Assembly: GCF_002886045.1 (NCBI RefSeq)
Contig: NZ_CP025791.1
Span: 3,859,001 to 3,923,000 of the forward strand
Direction: 5' to 3'
DNA: 64,000 nucleotides
From: Flavivirga eckloniae
Lineage (GTDB): Bacteria; Bacteroidota; Bacteroidia; Flavobacteriales; Flavobacteriaceae
In this document: positions 52,849-62,503 of the stretch, one piece after another
How the letters are laid out: each line of letters starts with the position of its first letter
Numbering within the stretch: the first letter of the stretch is position 1
The notes under the pieces: model-generated
What the model was told of the DNA's origin: nothing
Seen by the model: only the letters and a program-made list of their open reading frames with translations
The model's database searches: none
Position numbers and translations under genes: made by a program

Positions 52849-54981
52849 TTATTCCACAATTACTCGATGCACTTCATCTATTTCCTTTGCCCTAATACGT
52901 AGTACATACAAGCCTTTTTTCAAATTAGAAACATTCATTTTAGTATCCGCATTAAGTTCCTCAAACTTTTGGGTAGATAATAAGTTTCCACTGAAATCAT
53001 AAAGTTCTAGAGTTACAGGCCCAATATGCTCATTAGATATTGCTTTCTTAAATACATCTTTTGGGGAAATATTGAATGCGGTGTTTGATGGATTAGGGTG
53101 GGCCATCATTAACTGTTGCCCTCTAAAACTTGCACAACCCTGAGGAACGATATCAGTTCCTGACGAAGTAACACCACAAGGTGTATTGGCTTCCACTCTT
53201 ATAGGACCTCCATTACAACCAAAGTTTACTGTAGTAAAACTTTGATAACCTGAGTATAATAATGTGCTTGCCCTGTAAATTTTAAATGGAGGGCTGCCAC
53301 TGGTAATTGATACATCTACTTGTCCATAAGGGCCAGTTCCATTCCATGTAAAATCTACTTTTCCTCCTACAGATAGATTTCGCCTTACCTGAAAAGTATT
53401 TCCGCAACCATTGGGAGGTGTTACTGTTGCTGTAATCCAACCACTGCCAGAACCGGTATTCCGGAATGTACAAGGGTTGGATCCTTGGGATGAAACTCGT
53501 TTAATCTTACTACTAGAGCTCCATGAAATGGTTGAGCCTGCGGGTAAATTATTAAGTGTGTATTTTGTATTCGAGCAAACAGTTGAACTGCCAGTAATGT
53601 TCGGTGGTCTAGAGGTGTTAGTGGTTGTTGCTCCGCTTCCGCAAGGATCTAGCCAATTACTTAACCTGGTTGCATTAGTACCACCACCAGTCCACGAAAC
53701 ATTAAACCTTCCATATTCAGCTCGGGACTGTGCGCAATAGCTTAGTCCGGAATTGTAACTTTGGTTTCCATGAAGTTGTCCAACGATTCTTCGGTCTTGA
53801 TTAAAAATAGGAGAACCAGATGACCCATGTTGTACAACCCCATCATCAAAATTAAGACGCCAATGATTATTAGCACCGTTCCAGCTGGATGTTAGAAAAC
53901 CATTATTTTCAATTGAAATCTTCATTACATCCCCAGCTGGATGATGAATTCCCGCTCCACTATTTGGTGTAGCGGCACCTCTGTCCCAACCTGCCAAAGA
54001 CATTTGGTTATTCCCTATAGGAGATTGGTCGAGTTCCATTAATAAGAAGTCGGTGTTAAACCACCCAGCCCTAAATGTTGCATCGTTATAAGTAAAGCTA
54101 CTCGCAACTGTTGTGCCACTACATGTAGTATACTTAAATTGAAATTTAAACATCCAATCTTCAGCAGCGTTTCGTTCACCCGCACTCACAGCTCTATTAG
54201 AATTTGTGTCAATACAATGAAATGCACTTAAAAAGTATGGGCGAAAACTTTGATCAGCACTCATTATTAAGGAACCACTGCACCATTCAGTGCCATTTGC
54301 CAACAATACCAAACCAACAGCATCTGATTGTAAATCCCAAGCAGAAAAACAATTAATATTATTGTTACAAGATTCAGAAGCACCAGGACTACCGTTTAGC
54401 ATTTCTCCCACCCCTCTGTATCCATGTACAACTCGTTTTATTCTAAGATTAGAGCTTTCCTTTTTATTTTGGGGTTCATGAATATAAAGAGTAACATGCT
54501 CTCCATGAATTAAGTCGGTTAAAAAAACACCTTGAGTCAAGTTATTCAAATGAGTTACAGGGCCATATACGACGCTTCCTGTGTCATTATAAATATATAG
54601 CTCAGCACCTTCGATAAGATGTAGTTTGTCGAATACAAAATTTATGGATTTAGCACCTTTCGATTCAAATGCCATTGCCCATATTCGTTTATCATCAACC
54701 TCTTCCCAATCCTGTGCTTTTATATCGATATTTACATCAAAACCTTTACCAAAGCGATAAGGTTTTATTTCTCCCTCACTTTCACTATCCTCGTCTACCA
54801 TTCTTTTTAGGTTGAAACTTGGTAGTAAAGTGCTTTTGGTAGCTTTAAATCTCTTAGGAATGTTGGCAATCCTATTCTTGCCATTTTTTTCAGGGAAATA
54901 TTCAGTTTTGATTTGCCCATAGCTAAATTGGGTCGAGGTCATTAGGAGTGTTAGAGTTAAAAATAGTAGCGTTTTTTTCAT
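52849..54981 (-). CDS. T9SS-secreted trypsin-like serine endopeptidase
   Basis: A 710-residue secreted protease. A signal peptide (LFLTLTLLMTSTQFSYGQ) and a propeptide of about 190 residues precede an S1-type catalytic domain (about residues 205-450). The triad is His in YFLSAFHC, Asp in NTDFLLMELD and Ser in QHGSSGSPIF. This resembles lysyl endopeptidase (Achromobacter protease I) and similar Bacteroidota enzymes. An immunoglobulin-like region (about 460-620) follows, and the final 80 residues are a T9SS type A sorting domain (AHPNPSNTAFNI, NLKKGLYVLRI). It should be released or surface-bound and may have Lys or Arg specificity, which I cannot determine. Confidence 0.92.
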   Translation of the reverse strand: MKKTLLFLTLTLLMTSTQFSYGQIKTEYFPEKNGKNRIANIPKRFKATKSTLLPSFNLKRMVDEDSESEGEIKPYRFGKGFDVNIDIKAQDWEEVDDKRIWAMAFESKGAKSINFVFDKLHLIEGAELYIYNDTGSVVYGPVTHLNNLTQGVFLTDLIHGEHVTLYIHEPQNKKESSNLRIKRVVHGYRGVGEMLNGSPGASESCNNNINCFSAWDLQSDAVGLVLLANGTEWCSGSLIMSADQSFRPYFLSAFHCIDTNSNRAVSAGERNAAEDWMFKFQFKYTTCSGTTVASSFTYNDATFRAGWFNTDFLLMELDQSPIGNNQMSLAGWDRGAATPNSGAGIHHPAGDVMKISIENNGFLTSSWNGANNHWRLNFDDGVVQHGSSGSPIFNQDRRIVGQLHGNQSYNSGLSYCAQSRAEYGRFNVSWTGGGTNATRLSNWLDPCGSGATTTNTSRPPNITGSSTVCSNTKYTLNNLPAGSTISWSSSSKIKRVSSQGSNPCTFRNTGSGSGWITATVTPPNGCGNTFQVRRNLSVGGKVDFTWNGTGPYGQVDVSITSGSPPFKIYRASTLLYSGYQSFTTVNFGCNGGPIRVEANTPCGVTSSGTDIVPQGCASFRGQQLMMAHPNPSNTAFNISPKDVFKKAISNEHIGPVTLELYDFSGNLLSTQKFEELNADTKMNVSNLKKGLYVLRIRAKEIDEVHRVIVE

Positions 54982-55345
54982 ATCATGATATTTAAATTAA
55001 TTACTAATTAACAATGGGTTAGATATAAAAATCGGGAACTAAAGTTGTATTTAAAGGATGAAGAATTACCTAAGAAGGATTTTATAGAATAAATAATTTA
55101 AATATAATGTTCTTGTTATATAAAAAACAATTATGGTAGTAGCATAGCAGGTTGCTCTACCCATTAAAATCATTCACTCACCAATTAAGTACGTTTACAC
55201 ATAATTTTCCTATAAAACTTTTTTGATGTTTCTATAAGTTTCATGATGCTTGGGAGAGATCAGCAGTTTAAAAGATTAAACTTAAAGACATCTAAGTTGT
55301 TGATAATAAATCAATAAAAAAGACATATTCGTCGCCCACCATTCG
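54982..55345. other. Gap upstream of the protease gene, with repeat copy B
   Basis: About 360 AT-rich bases holding the protease promoter region and, at 55224-55276, the second copy of the dispersed repeat seen at 52605. No reading frame or RNA is apparent. Confidence 0.5.
55224..55276 (+). repeat. Dispersed repeat, copy B
   Basis: tttctataagtttcatgatg and gcttgggagagatcagcag-type sequence match copy A at 52605-52690, mostly by transitions, ending in cagtttaaaagatt. The two copies flank the protease gene in the same orientation. Confidence 0.5.
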
Positions 55346-55567
55346 TTATTCATCTAATATTATTTTCAGCTTCTGTTCGAAAAAATATATTGCGCCGTTT
55401 TTTGGAACAATATATTGGTTCCCTTTAGCAACTAAAGGGGCCCATTTGTCAAATATTACATTGATGAAATCCGTCAATAGTAATAATGTTGTTAGAATAA
55501 TTGTCCCAATATTCATTATAGTTTTTTTGTTTAGTAAACCCGAAATCGTCTTGAGGATTTCTCTCAC
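55346..55567 (-). CDS. Possible small membrane protein, 73 residues
   Basis: An open frame beginning with GTG (complement of 55567) and ending at 55346. It has one hydrophobic helix (MNIGTIILTTLLLLTDFINVI) followed by a short hydrophilic tail. An internal ATG (complement of 55516) would give 56 residues. There is no homology I recognise, and no neighbour on the strand. It may not be real. Confidence 0.35.
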   Translation of the reverse strand: MREILKTISGLLNKKTIMNIGTIILTTLLLLTDFINVIFDKWAPLVAKGNQYIVPKNGAIYFFEQKLKIILDE

Positions 55568-55958
55568 CTCTTAGATGATTTTGCCGCTTTAGGTGAAATT
55601 GTATTTATTTTAAAATCAGTTTGATCTAATTACAAAAACTAAAGGGGAAGTGTTGGGATCGCATAGCGGTCCCATTTTTTATTTCGATACGTTTTAATTG
55701 ATGTCATTAAATTAAAGGGTAAACGTAAATATTAGATTTCGTTCTAAGACATTATAAATATTAATTTTAAAGGCATTTTATCTGTGTTCTATGTGGCTCT
55801 ATGGCTTAATGGTATTGATCGAAAGGTAGTAGAAGTATTTAAAATAGTTAATATGCTGATTATTAGTGTGTAATATGTCAAGTTTAGGTGTGAGGTAACA
55901 TGCTGAAAAACAACTGAAATTCCACTATTAGTAATTCGAATTTTAGTAACTTAGTACT
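55568..55958. other. Gap upstream of the metal efflux operon
   Basis: About 390 bases. They contain a strong terminator at 55654-55680 on the + strand with no gene before it. Nothing else is recognisable; the efflux promoter must lie in the second half, without a good TAnnTTTG box. Confidence 0.5.
55654..55680 (+). terminator. Strong hairpin terminator with no gene upstream on this strand
   Basis: tgggatcgc (55654-55662) and gcggtccca (55666-55674) form a 9-bp stem with one G-U and a 3-nt loop, followed by six T. No + strand gene precedes it for 3 kb, so it might end an unrecognised small RNA. Confidence 0.7.
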
Positions 55959-56363
55959 ATGAATAAACTGTTTTCCATAGTTGTTTCGCTACTCTTTGTT
56001 TTTCAGAGTTCTAATGTGCATTTTAATGATATAGTGCAGATAGATGAACTATTGGAACATGCATGTTTTCATAAGAAACAATATGGAGATAATTTTCTTG
56101 TGTTTTTATCGAAACATTATGGAAATCAAAAAGAAGAGCATAGCAAAAAAAATCAAGAAGAAAAGGAAGATCACAGGCAGCTTCCATTTCAGCATCAAGG
56201 GCATGTAGCTTCTGTGATGGTATTTGTTATCAAACAACACCCCATCCAATTGGAACATTTACATTTAGAGGCAAATCAAGTAAAGATTGATAATTTTTAT
56301 TATCAAATGCCTTATACATCTTTGTATAACTCTAGAGTATTTCAACCTCCCAAACAAGCATAA
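55959..56363 (+). CDS. Small exported His-rich protein of the metal efflux operon
   Basis: A 134-residue protein with a signal peptide (LFSIVVSLLFVFQSSNVHF). It has many histidines (HACFHKKQYGD, HRQLPFQHQGH, QHPIQLEHLHLE) and an acidic/basic stretch (KKEEHSKKNQEEKEDH in part). Small proteins of this kind often precede CusA-type genes in Bacteroidota and may bind the exported metal in the periplasm, but no domain name is established. It is 99 bp upstream of the pump gene. Confidence 0.72.
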   Translation: MNKLFSIVVSLLFVFQSSNVHFNDIVQIDELLEHACFHKKQYGDNFLVFLSKHYGNQKEEHSKKNQEEKEDHRQLPFQHQGHVASVMVFVIKQHPIQLEHLHLEANQVKIDNFYYQMPYTSLYNSRVFQPPKQA

Positions 56364-56462
56364 TTCATTTATTAAAAGTTGAGTTTAAGTTAGGCTAATG
56401 GCCTAATTGTAGTAATGCATAAGTGCATCTGCTGTTATTTTAACTATTTAGTTATTTAAATT

Positions 56463-59400
56463 ATGCTATCAAATATTATTAATTTCAGTTTAAAGAATAA
56501 GTTTATTGTTCTTTTATTTACAACCATTATAATAGGTTTTGGGTTGTATTCATTATCCCAAATATCTATTGGAGCCGTGCCAGATGTTACTAATAATCAG
56601 GTTCAGGTAATTACGACTTCAAGAAATCTTTCTACTCAAGATATGGAGCAGTTTATTACCTATCCCGTAGAGTTGGAAATGGCAAACCTACCTGGAGTGG
56701 TCGAGATACGTTCGGTGTCGAAATTCGGACTTTCGGTAGTTACCATTGTTTTTGAAGATAACATGGGAACATTTTTACCAAGGCAGCTCATTGCAGAAAA
56801 AATCAAATCGGCTTCAGAAAAAATCCCCGAAGGTTTTGGTACTCCCGAAATGGGACCAATTACTACAGGTTTAGGAGAAATTTACCAATATGTGCTGGAT
56901 GTTAAGCCCGAATATAAAAACCGCTATACGGCTACAGATTTACGTACCATACAAGATTGGATTGTAAAAAGACAACTGTCTGGGATTCCTGGCGTAGTTG
57001 AAGTAAATACCTGGGGCGGTTTTTTAAAGGAATACGAAATTGCTATTGATACGGGAAAGCTGAATGCCATGAATATAACAGCGCAAGAGGTTTTTAAAGC
57101 TCTGGAACTGAACAATGGTGTAGCAGGTGGCGGATATATAGAAAGAATTAACCAAGCATATTTTATTAGAGGAGAGGGGCTGGTGAAGTCCCTTGAAGAT
57201 ATTAATACCATAGTAGTAAAGAATGTCGCCGGGAATCCTATTTATATTAAAGATATTGCAACTGTAGGTTATGGCAGTGCCATGCGTTTTGGCGCTATTA
57301 CGGGAAATGGTGAAGGAGAAAAGGTTTTAGGACAGGTTATGATGCTTAAAGATGCCAACTCCAAGGAAGTTATCGAAGCAGTAAAAGAGCGCGTGGCCTC
57401 CATTTCAAAATCCTTACCCGAAGGGGTTTATATTAATGGCTTTTTAGATCGGAGCGAGCTTATTGGAAGAACAACATTTACGGTAACAGAAAACCTTGTT
57501 TTAGGTTGTCTAATCGTCATTTTTGTTGTTGTTCTCTTATTGGGAAATGTCCGTTCAGGATTGGTCGTAGCATCGGTTATCCCACTTTGTTTATTATTTG
57601 CTTTGTCCCTGATGTACATTTTTGGGGTTGATGCAAATTTAATGAGTTTAGGAGCTATCGATTTTGGTATCATCATAGACGGAGCAGTTATTATTGTAGA
57701 GTATATAGCATATCAGATAACACTTAAGCAAAAAGAAATATTGACTTTTGCCAAAGCGGAAAGACAAGACTTGAAAGATGACATTACTTTTAAAGGCGCA
57801 TCCAAGATGATGAATTCCGCTATTTTCGGTCAACTTATCATTCTTATTGTATTTATACCAGTATTGTCATTATCTGGTGTTGAAGGTAAAATGTTTACGC
57901 CTATGGCACTTACATTTAGTTTTGCATTAATTGGAGCTATGGTGTTTTGTTTTACTTATGTTCCCGTAGTGTCGGCATTGTTTTTAAAACCTTCAAAAAA
58001 TAAAAATAACTTAACCGCACAATTAATAAGATGGCTTACCGGCAAATATAGCATCATTATCCATTGGGCGTTATCGAGTAAACGACTAGTATTGGGAATC
58101 GCTGCTAGTTTACTAGTTGTTACTCTATACTTGTTTACAACTATGGGTGGCGAATTTGTACCCACGCTAGATGAAGGAGATTTTGTAATTCAACCAGTAT
58201 TAAAAACTGGGACATCTTTAAGCAATACTGTAAAAACAACTACACAAATAGAACAAATCCTTTTGAAAAACTTTCCAGAAGTGAAACAGGTAGTTACCCG
58301 AATAGGAGCAGCCGAGGTTCCAACAGACCCTATGTCGATGGAAGAAAGCGATGTTATTATTCAATTAAAACCAAAGAATGAATGGGTGTCGGCAGATACA
58401 AAAGATGAACTAGCCGATAAGTTTAAAGAAGCACTGGCGGTTATTCCAGGAATGGAAGTGGAATTTACTCAGCCTATCGAAATGCGTTTTAACGAGTTAA
58501 TTACGGGAGTAAGAGCAGATATTGCTATCAAGGTTTTTGGAGAAGACTTATCGGTATTGGCAGCAATGGGAGAGCAGATAAAAGAACTTGTAAGACCCGT
58601 TGAAGGAGCAGCCGATGTTACAGTGGAAAAAGTTGAAGGTCTCCCGCAAATGAATGTAACCTATAACCGTGCTAAGGTTGCCCGCTACGGTCTTAATATT
58701 CATGAGCTTAATGAGATGGTGTCCATGGGATTTTCAGGTCGTTCTGTAGGAAGTGTTTTTGAAGGGGAAAAGCGGTTTGATATGGTGGTACGATTAAACA
58801 AGGAACACCGAAAAGATCTTTCCAACCTCAAGAATTTATATGTCGATTTACCTAATGGCGGTAAAGTGCCTTTAAGTGAGGTGGCAGAAATCACCTATCA
58901 AAAAGGAGCGGCCAAAATATCCAGAGACAATACACGAAGACGCATTGTGGTAGGCATTAATGTACGTAATCGAGATTTACAATCGGTGGTAGATGACGTA
59001 GAGGAAGTTATAACGAATAATATAAAACTTCCTGTGGGATATTCAATTACTTACGGTGGGCAGTTTGAGAACTTACAGAGTGCCAAAGCTCGATTAAAAA
59101 TAGCAGTGCCAATAGTACTTATCCTCATTTTTGTGTTACTATATTTTGCCTTTAAATCGGTAATGCAAGCATTACTCGTCTATTCAGCTATTCCATTAGC
59201 AGCCGTGGGAGGCGTCTTGTTTTTGTTAATAAGAGGTATGCCTTTTAGCATTTCGGCAGGAGTAGGTTTTATAGCGCTTTTTGGAATAGCAGTATTAAAT
59301 GGTATTGTTCTTATAGAGCATTTTAAAGAATTAAAAAGTAAAGGATATCCTAATATTGAATCTCTTATTGAGCAAGGTGCGAAAGACAGGCTTAGGGCAG

Positions 59401-60794
59401 TATTATTAACAGCATCGGCTGCGGCCCTAGGTTTTTTACCTATGGCAGTTTCTACCAATGCTGGAGCGGAGGTGCAAAGACCGTTAGCTACCGTTGTAAT
59501 AGGCGGATTAATTACAGCAACCTTGCTTACTTTGGTTGTACTTCCTGTATTGTATGCGATGTTTCATGATAAATGGACGAGAAAAATTCGCAAAAGGAAA
59601 ATATTCAGAAAAAGAAATACGACCCTATTATTGTTGCTTACGACTTTGGGAGCTTTTGCGCAGCAAAGTCCTAAAACGCTGCAAGAGCTTACATCGCTAG
59701 CTATTGAAAATAATGCGAGTATGAAAGTCATTTTGTTAGAAGCAGAACGATCGGATGCATTGATAGGTAGTGCATTTAGTTTTGATAAAACGCAGATATA
59801 TTTCAACTACGACCAAAATAATTTAGCACTAAATAATGAACCATTACGTGTGTTTGGAATAAGTCAGGATTTTCAATTTCCGACGGTTTATTTTTCGAAT
59901 AAAAAGCTAAAACAGGCCAAATATAATCTGGCGCAAAGCAGATATCAAGTTCAGGAGACGGTCGTAAAGGAAGGCGTAACCATTGCATTTTATAATTACC
60001 AAATTGCTTTAGAAAAACAAAGATTGTATCAAGCTTTAGATAGTCTGTATGAACGGTTTGCCTATGCCGCTAATCGTAGGTTTGAATTAGGGGAGACCAA
60101 TTATCTGGAAAAAATAACGGCACAATCAAAAAAGCGACAAATTACTTTACAGTATGAACAAGCTATATCTAAATCTAAAGTAACTTATACAGAATTGAAA
60201 CATTGGGTACAGGCAGAAGATAGTTTGGTTATTGCAAAAATCATTGTAGATAAAATCCCCATTACTAGACTCGATATTACATTGCACCCCAGTATCCGGT
60301 ATTTCGAAAATAGAGTTGTTTTGCGCCAAAGGGAAGCACAATACGAAAAACAACTATTAATTCCTGATTTAAATGTAGAATACTTTCAAGGAACCAATAA
60401 CCAGCTCAATGGTAATCTGTTTGGATATCAAATAGGTATTAAAATTCCTTTGTTGTTTAGTGGGCAGGCTTCACGTATAAAAGCAGCGAACATAGCTCGT
60501 AAAGTTGCTACGGAAGAAACTCATCAGCAAAAACATATATTACATACTAGATATGTTCAATTCATGGAGCAATTAAAACAGCAGCAAGGCGCCCTAGATT
60601 ATTACGAAACAGAAGGTAATCTGCTTGCCGAAGAAATTCTTAAAACAGCTGACCATAGTTTTAAAAATGGAGAAATAGATTTTTTTCAATACATACAAAG
60701 TTTAGAAAATGCTTATGAAATCAAGGTGGCATACCTAAACCAGTTACAGCAGTATAATGAAACGGTTGTTAAACTTAACTATCTAACATTTTAA
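56463..60794 (+). CDS. Heavy-metal RND efflux pump fused to a TolC-type outer-membrane factor
   Basis: A 1443-residue fusion. Residues 1-1037 are a CusA/CzcA-type RND permease: the first helix KFIVLLFTTIIIGFGLYSLS, ISIGAVPDVTNNQVQV, the helix-four motif DFGIIIDGAVIIVEY with Asp and Glu for proton relay, MGGEFVPTLDEGDF and GFIALFGIAVLNGIVLIEHF. After a basic linker (KWTRKIRKRKIFRKRN) there is a second hydrophobic segment (TLLLLLTTLGAFAQ) resembling a signal peptide, then residues about 1065-1443 form an outer-membrane-factor domain with long helices (LTSLAIENNASMKVILLEAE, YNLAQSRYQVQETVV, LEKQRLYQALDSLYERF). The substrate is probably Cu, Zn, Co or Cd. It starts 99 bp after the His-rich gene; the adaptor gene follows in 12 bp. 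Confidence 0.93.
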   Translation: MLSNIINFSLKNKFIVLLFTTIIIGFGLYSLSQISIGAVPDVTNNQVQVITTSRNLSTQDMEQFITYPVELEMANLPGVVEIRSVSKFGLSVVTIVFEDNMGTFLPRQLIAEKIKSASEKIPEGFGTPEMGPITTGLGEIYQYVLDVKPEYKNRYTATDLRTIQDWIVKRQLSGIPGVVEVNTWGGFLKEYEIAIDTGKLNAMNITAQEVFKALELNNGVAGGGYIERINQAYFIRGEGLVKSLEDINTIVVKNVAGNPIYIKDIATVGYGSAMRFGAITGNGEGEKVLGQVMMLKDANSKEVIEAVKERVASISKSLPEGVYINGFLDRSELIGRTTFTVTENLVLGCLIVIFVVVLLLGNVRSGLVVASVIPLCLLFALSLMYIFGVDANLMSLGAIDFGIIIDGAVIIVEYIAYQITLKQKEILTFAKAERQDLKDDITFKGASKMMNSAIFGQLIILIVFIPVLSLSGVEGKMFTPMALTFSFALIGAMVFCFTYVPVVSALFLKPSKNKNNLTAQLIRWLTGKYSIIIHWALSSKRLVLGIAASLLVVTLYLFTTMGGEFVPTLDEGDFVIQPVLKTGTSLSNTVKTTTQIEQILLKNFPEVKQVVTRIGAAEVPTDPMSMEESDVIIQLKPKNEWVSADTKDELADKFKEALAVIPGMEVEFTQPIEMRFNELITGVRADIAIKVFGEDLSVLAAMGEQIKELVRPVEGAADVTVEKVEGLPQMNVTYNRAKVARYGLNIHELNEMVSMGFSGRSVGSVFEGEKRFDMVVRLNKEHRKDLSNLKNLYVDLPNGGKVPLSEVAEITYQKGAAKISRDNTRRRIVVGINVRNRDLQSVVDDVEEVITNNIKLPVGYSITYGGQFENLQSAKARLKIAVPIVLILIFVLLYFAFKSVMQALLVYSAIPLAAVGGVLFLLIRGMPFSISAGVGFIALFGIAVLNGIVLIEHFKELKSKGYPNIESLIEQGAKDRLRAVLLTASAAALGFLPMAVSTNAGAEVQRPLATVVIGGLITATLLTLVVLPVLYAMFHDKWTRKIRKRKIFRKRNTTLLLLLTTLGAFAQQSPKTLQELTSLAIENNASMKVILLEAERSDALIGSAFSFDKTQIYFNYDQNNLALNNEPLRVFGISQDFQFPTVYFSNKKLKQAKYNLAQSRYQVQETVVKEGVTIAFYNYQIALEKQRLYQALDSLYERFAYAANRRFELGETNYLEKITAQSKKRQITLQYEQAISKSKVTYTELKHWVQAEDSLVIAKIIVDKIPITRLDITLHPSIRYFENRVVLRQREAQYEKQLLIPDLNVEYFQGTNNQLNGNLFGYQIGIKIPLLFSGQASRIKAANIARKVATEETHQQKHILHTRYVQFMEQLKQQQGALDYYETEGNLLAEEILKTADHSFKNGEIDFFQYIQSLENAYEIKVAYLNQLQQYNETVVKLNYLTF

Positions 60795-60806
60795 AAAAGA
60801 GTCGTT

Positions 60807-61976
60807 ATGAAACGCATATTACACATATATTTCTTAATCATCATATTACTAGCAAATGCTTGTAGTAATACCAAAAAACAAAATACAGAACCTAATGGCG
60901 AGGAACATAAAAACATTGGTGTTCATATTGCCAAAGCCCAATTTATACAAGCAGGAATGCAGCTGGGCTCACCTGTAAAAAAAGCCTTTCCAGAGGTCAT
61001 TAATACTACAGGGATAATAGATGTACCCCCCAAAAACCGTGCAGTGGTAAGTGCTATAATGGGCGGATACATTAAAAGTGTTTCGCTACTTGTAGGGGAT
61101 AAGGTGCGTAAAGGACAAGCTCTGTTAACCATAGAGAATCAGGAATTTGTCACTTTGCAACAGAAGTATCTTGAAGCAAAAAATGAACTAACATATCTCA
61201 AGGCAGAGTATGAACGGCAAAATACCCTAGTTGCCGAAAATATTACTTCGAAAAAAAACTTTTTAAAAGCAGAGAGCAATTATAAAAAAACGAAAGCAGT
61301 ATACCATGCTTTAGATAAGCAATTACATATGCTCAATATATCTCCAAAGCTTGTAGCCCAGGGAAATATTACCACAACCGCTGCTTTGTATGCTCCCATA
61401 AAAGGAAGTATTACTAAGGTAAATGTGGTTAAAGGGACTTATGTTACACCAACCACCGAAATTCTCGAAATCGTTAACAACGATCATATTCATTTAGATC
61501 TGGTCGTTTTTGAAAAGGACATCATGAAAGTTAGAAAGGGGCAAGCTATACAATTTCGTATTCCAGAATCTTCAAACGAAGTTTTTGATGCTAGTGTTTA
61601 TTTAGTAGGAACGTCTATTGATGCTAATAGAACAATAAAAGTACACGGCCATTTAGCAGATGAATCGAAGGGGCATTTCTTAACGGGCATGTTTGTTAAT
61701 GCTCAAATCCTGGTAAGATCAGAAGATGCCAATGCAACTTTGCCCATAGCCTTACCAGAAGAAAGTATTATTGAGGTAAACGGGAAATACGTTGTTTTAA
61801 AGCTCAAAGAACAGAAGGAGGGTTACGTATTTGAAAAAGTAGAAATACAGGTAGGTAAAACCAGTAATGGATATACCGAAATAAAGAGTAATCATATTTC
61901 CAAATCTGACCAAGTATTAGTAAAAGGTGCTTTTAATTTAATTGATATTGAAGTAAGTAGTGGTAATAGTCATTAA
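60807..61976 (+). CDS. Periplasmic adaptor lipoprotein of the metal RND pump (CusB/CzcB type)
   Basis: A 389-residue membrane-fusion protein. The lipobox LLANAC gives Cys-19 as the lipidated residue, so it is anchored in a membrane. Residues about 70-110 and 190-225 form the two halves of the lipoyl/barrel-sandwich domain (VVSAIMGGYIKSVSLLVGDKVRKGQALLTI in part, SITKVNVVKGTYVTPTTEI). Between them lies a helical hairpin (YLEAKNELTYLKAEYERQN), followed by beta-barrel and membrane-proximal domains. It links the RND and outer-membrane parts encoded 12 bp upstream. No His-rich metal-binding extension is visible. Confidence 0.92.
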   Translation: MKRILHIYFLIIILLANACSNTKKQNTEPNGEEHKNIGVHIAKAQFIQAGMQLGSPVKKAFPEVINTTGIIDVPPKNRAVVSAIMGGYIKSVSLLVGDKVRKGQALLTIENQEFVTLQQKYLEAKNELTYLKAEYERQNTLVAENITSKKNFLKAESNYKKTKAVYHALDKQLHMLNISPKLVAQGNITTTAALYAPIKGSITKVNVVKGTYVTPTTEILEIVNNDHIHLDLVVFEKDIMKVRKGQAIQFRIPESSNEVFDASVYLVGTSIDANRTIKVHGHLADESKGHFLTGMFVNAQILVRSEDANATLPIALPEESIIEVNGKYVVLKLKEQKEGYVFEKVEIQVGKTSNGYTEIKSNHISKSDQVLVKGAFNLIDIEVSSGNSH

Positions 61977-62092
61977 TTGTATTAAAAATCAATATTTCTG
62001 GTTGGGGTAAATAGTATATCACCCAAGTTTTCATCCTAATTTTAAGAAAAACTATAGAAATATAGAAAAAAATTATAGGACAATATTTTATT

Positions 62093-62117
62093 TAGTTAGG
62101 AATCCTAACTATATTTG
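62093..62117. promoter_or_regulatory. Palindromic operator overlapping the promoter of the redox operon
   Basis: tagttagg (62093-62100) and cctaacta (62104-62111) are perfect 8-bp arms with an AAT spacer. The second arm runs into a TATATTTG -7 box (62110-62117), about 60 bp before the first gene. A further half-site-like tagttaga lies near 62130. Such a site fits a MarR-type dimer, and a MarR gene ends the operon. Confidence 0.75.
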
Positions 62118-62182
62118 TAATCAAATCTCTAGTTAGATGAAAATAAATTAATAAATGTTAAACTTTAAATTTAGTTAAAACC

Positions 62183-62416
62183 ATGAGTAAATCAATTTTT
62201 TATCACGCAGGATGTCCGGTTTGCGTAAGTGCAGAACACGATATAGTAAACTTAATTGGTAACGACAATGTAGAAATAGTTAACATTGGCGAAATAAGAG
62301 GTCGTATAAATGAGGCAGAAAAGGCAGGGGTTGAATCTGTTCCAGCACTTTTAACGCCAAACGGAAATGTGCTACACATCAACTTTGGTGCATCTATGGC
62401 AGATGTAAAAGGATAG
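62183..62416 (+). CDS. Small thioredoxin-like protein, CPVC active site
   Basis: A 77-residue thioredoxin fold of glutaredoxin size. The active site is CPVC (residues 11-14, HAGCPVCVSAEHD), and the cis-proline loop is VPALLTP. It lacks the extra N-terminal strand of classical thioredoxin, as do glutaredoxin-like and bacterial small thioredoxins. Probably a cytoplasmic thiol reductant; no signal peptide. First gene of the operon with DUF2024, a CPGC protein and a MarR regulator. A hairpin lies between it and the next gene. Confidence 0.88.
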   Translation: MSKSIFYHAGCPVCVSAEHDIVNLIGNDNVEIVNIGEIRGRINEAEKAGVESVPALLTPNGNVLHINFGASMADVKG

Positions 62417-62431
62417 TTAGAAGTGTAGTTT

Positions 62432-62468
62432 ATGTAAGCAGTCATTCTCTCAGGCTGCTTACATGTTT
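62432..62468 (+). terminator. Attenuator-like hairpin inside the redox operon
   Basis: atgtaagcag (62432-62441) pairs with ctgcttacat (62455-62464), 10 perfect base pairs with a 13-nt loop, followed by gtttt. It lies between the first and second genes and may cause partial termination or stabilise the upstream message. Confidence 0.6.
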
Positions 62469-62503
62469 TAAAAAAGTAAAGTAATTTATAAAAAGAAATA
62501 ATA

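Noticed and set aside
52478-55300. Genomic island integrated at tRNA-Leu
   Set aside because: No integrase is present, and no copy of the tRNA 3' end was found on the far side of the protease gene.
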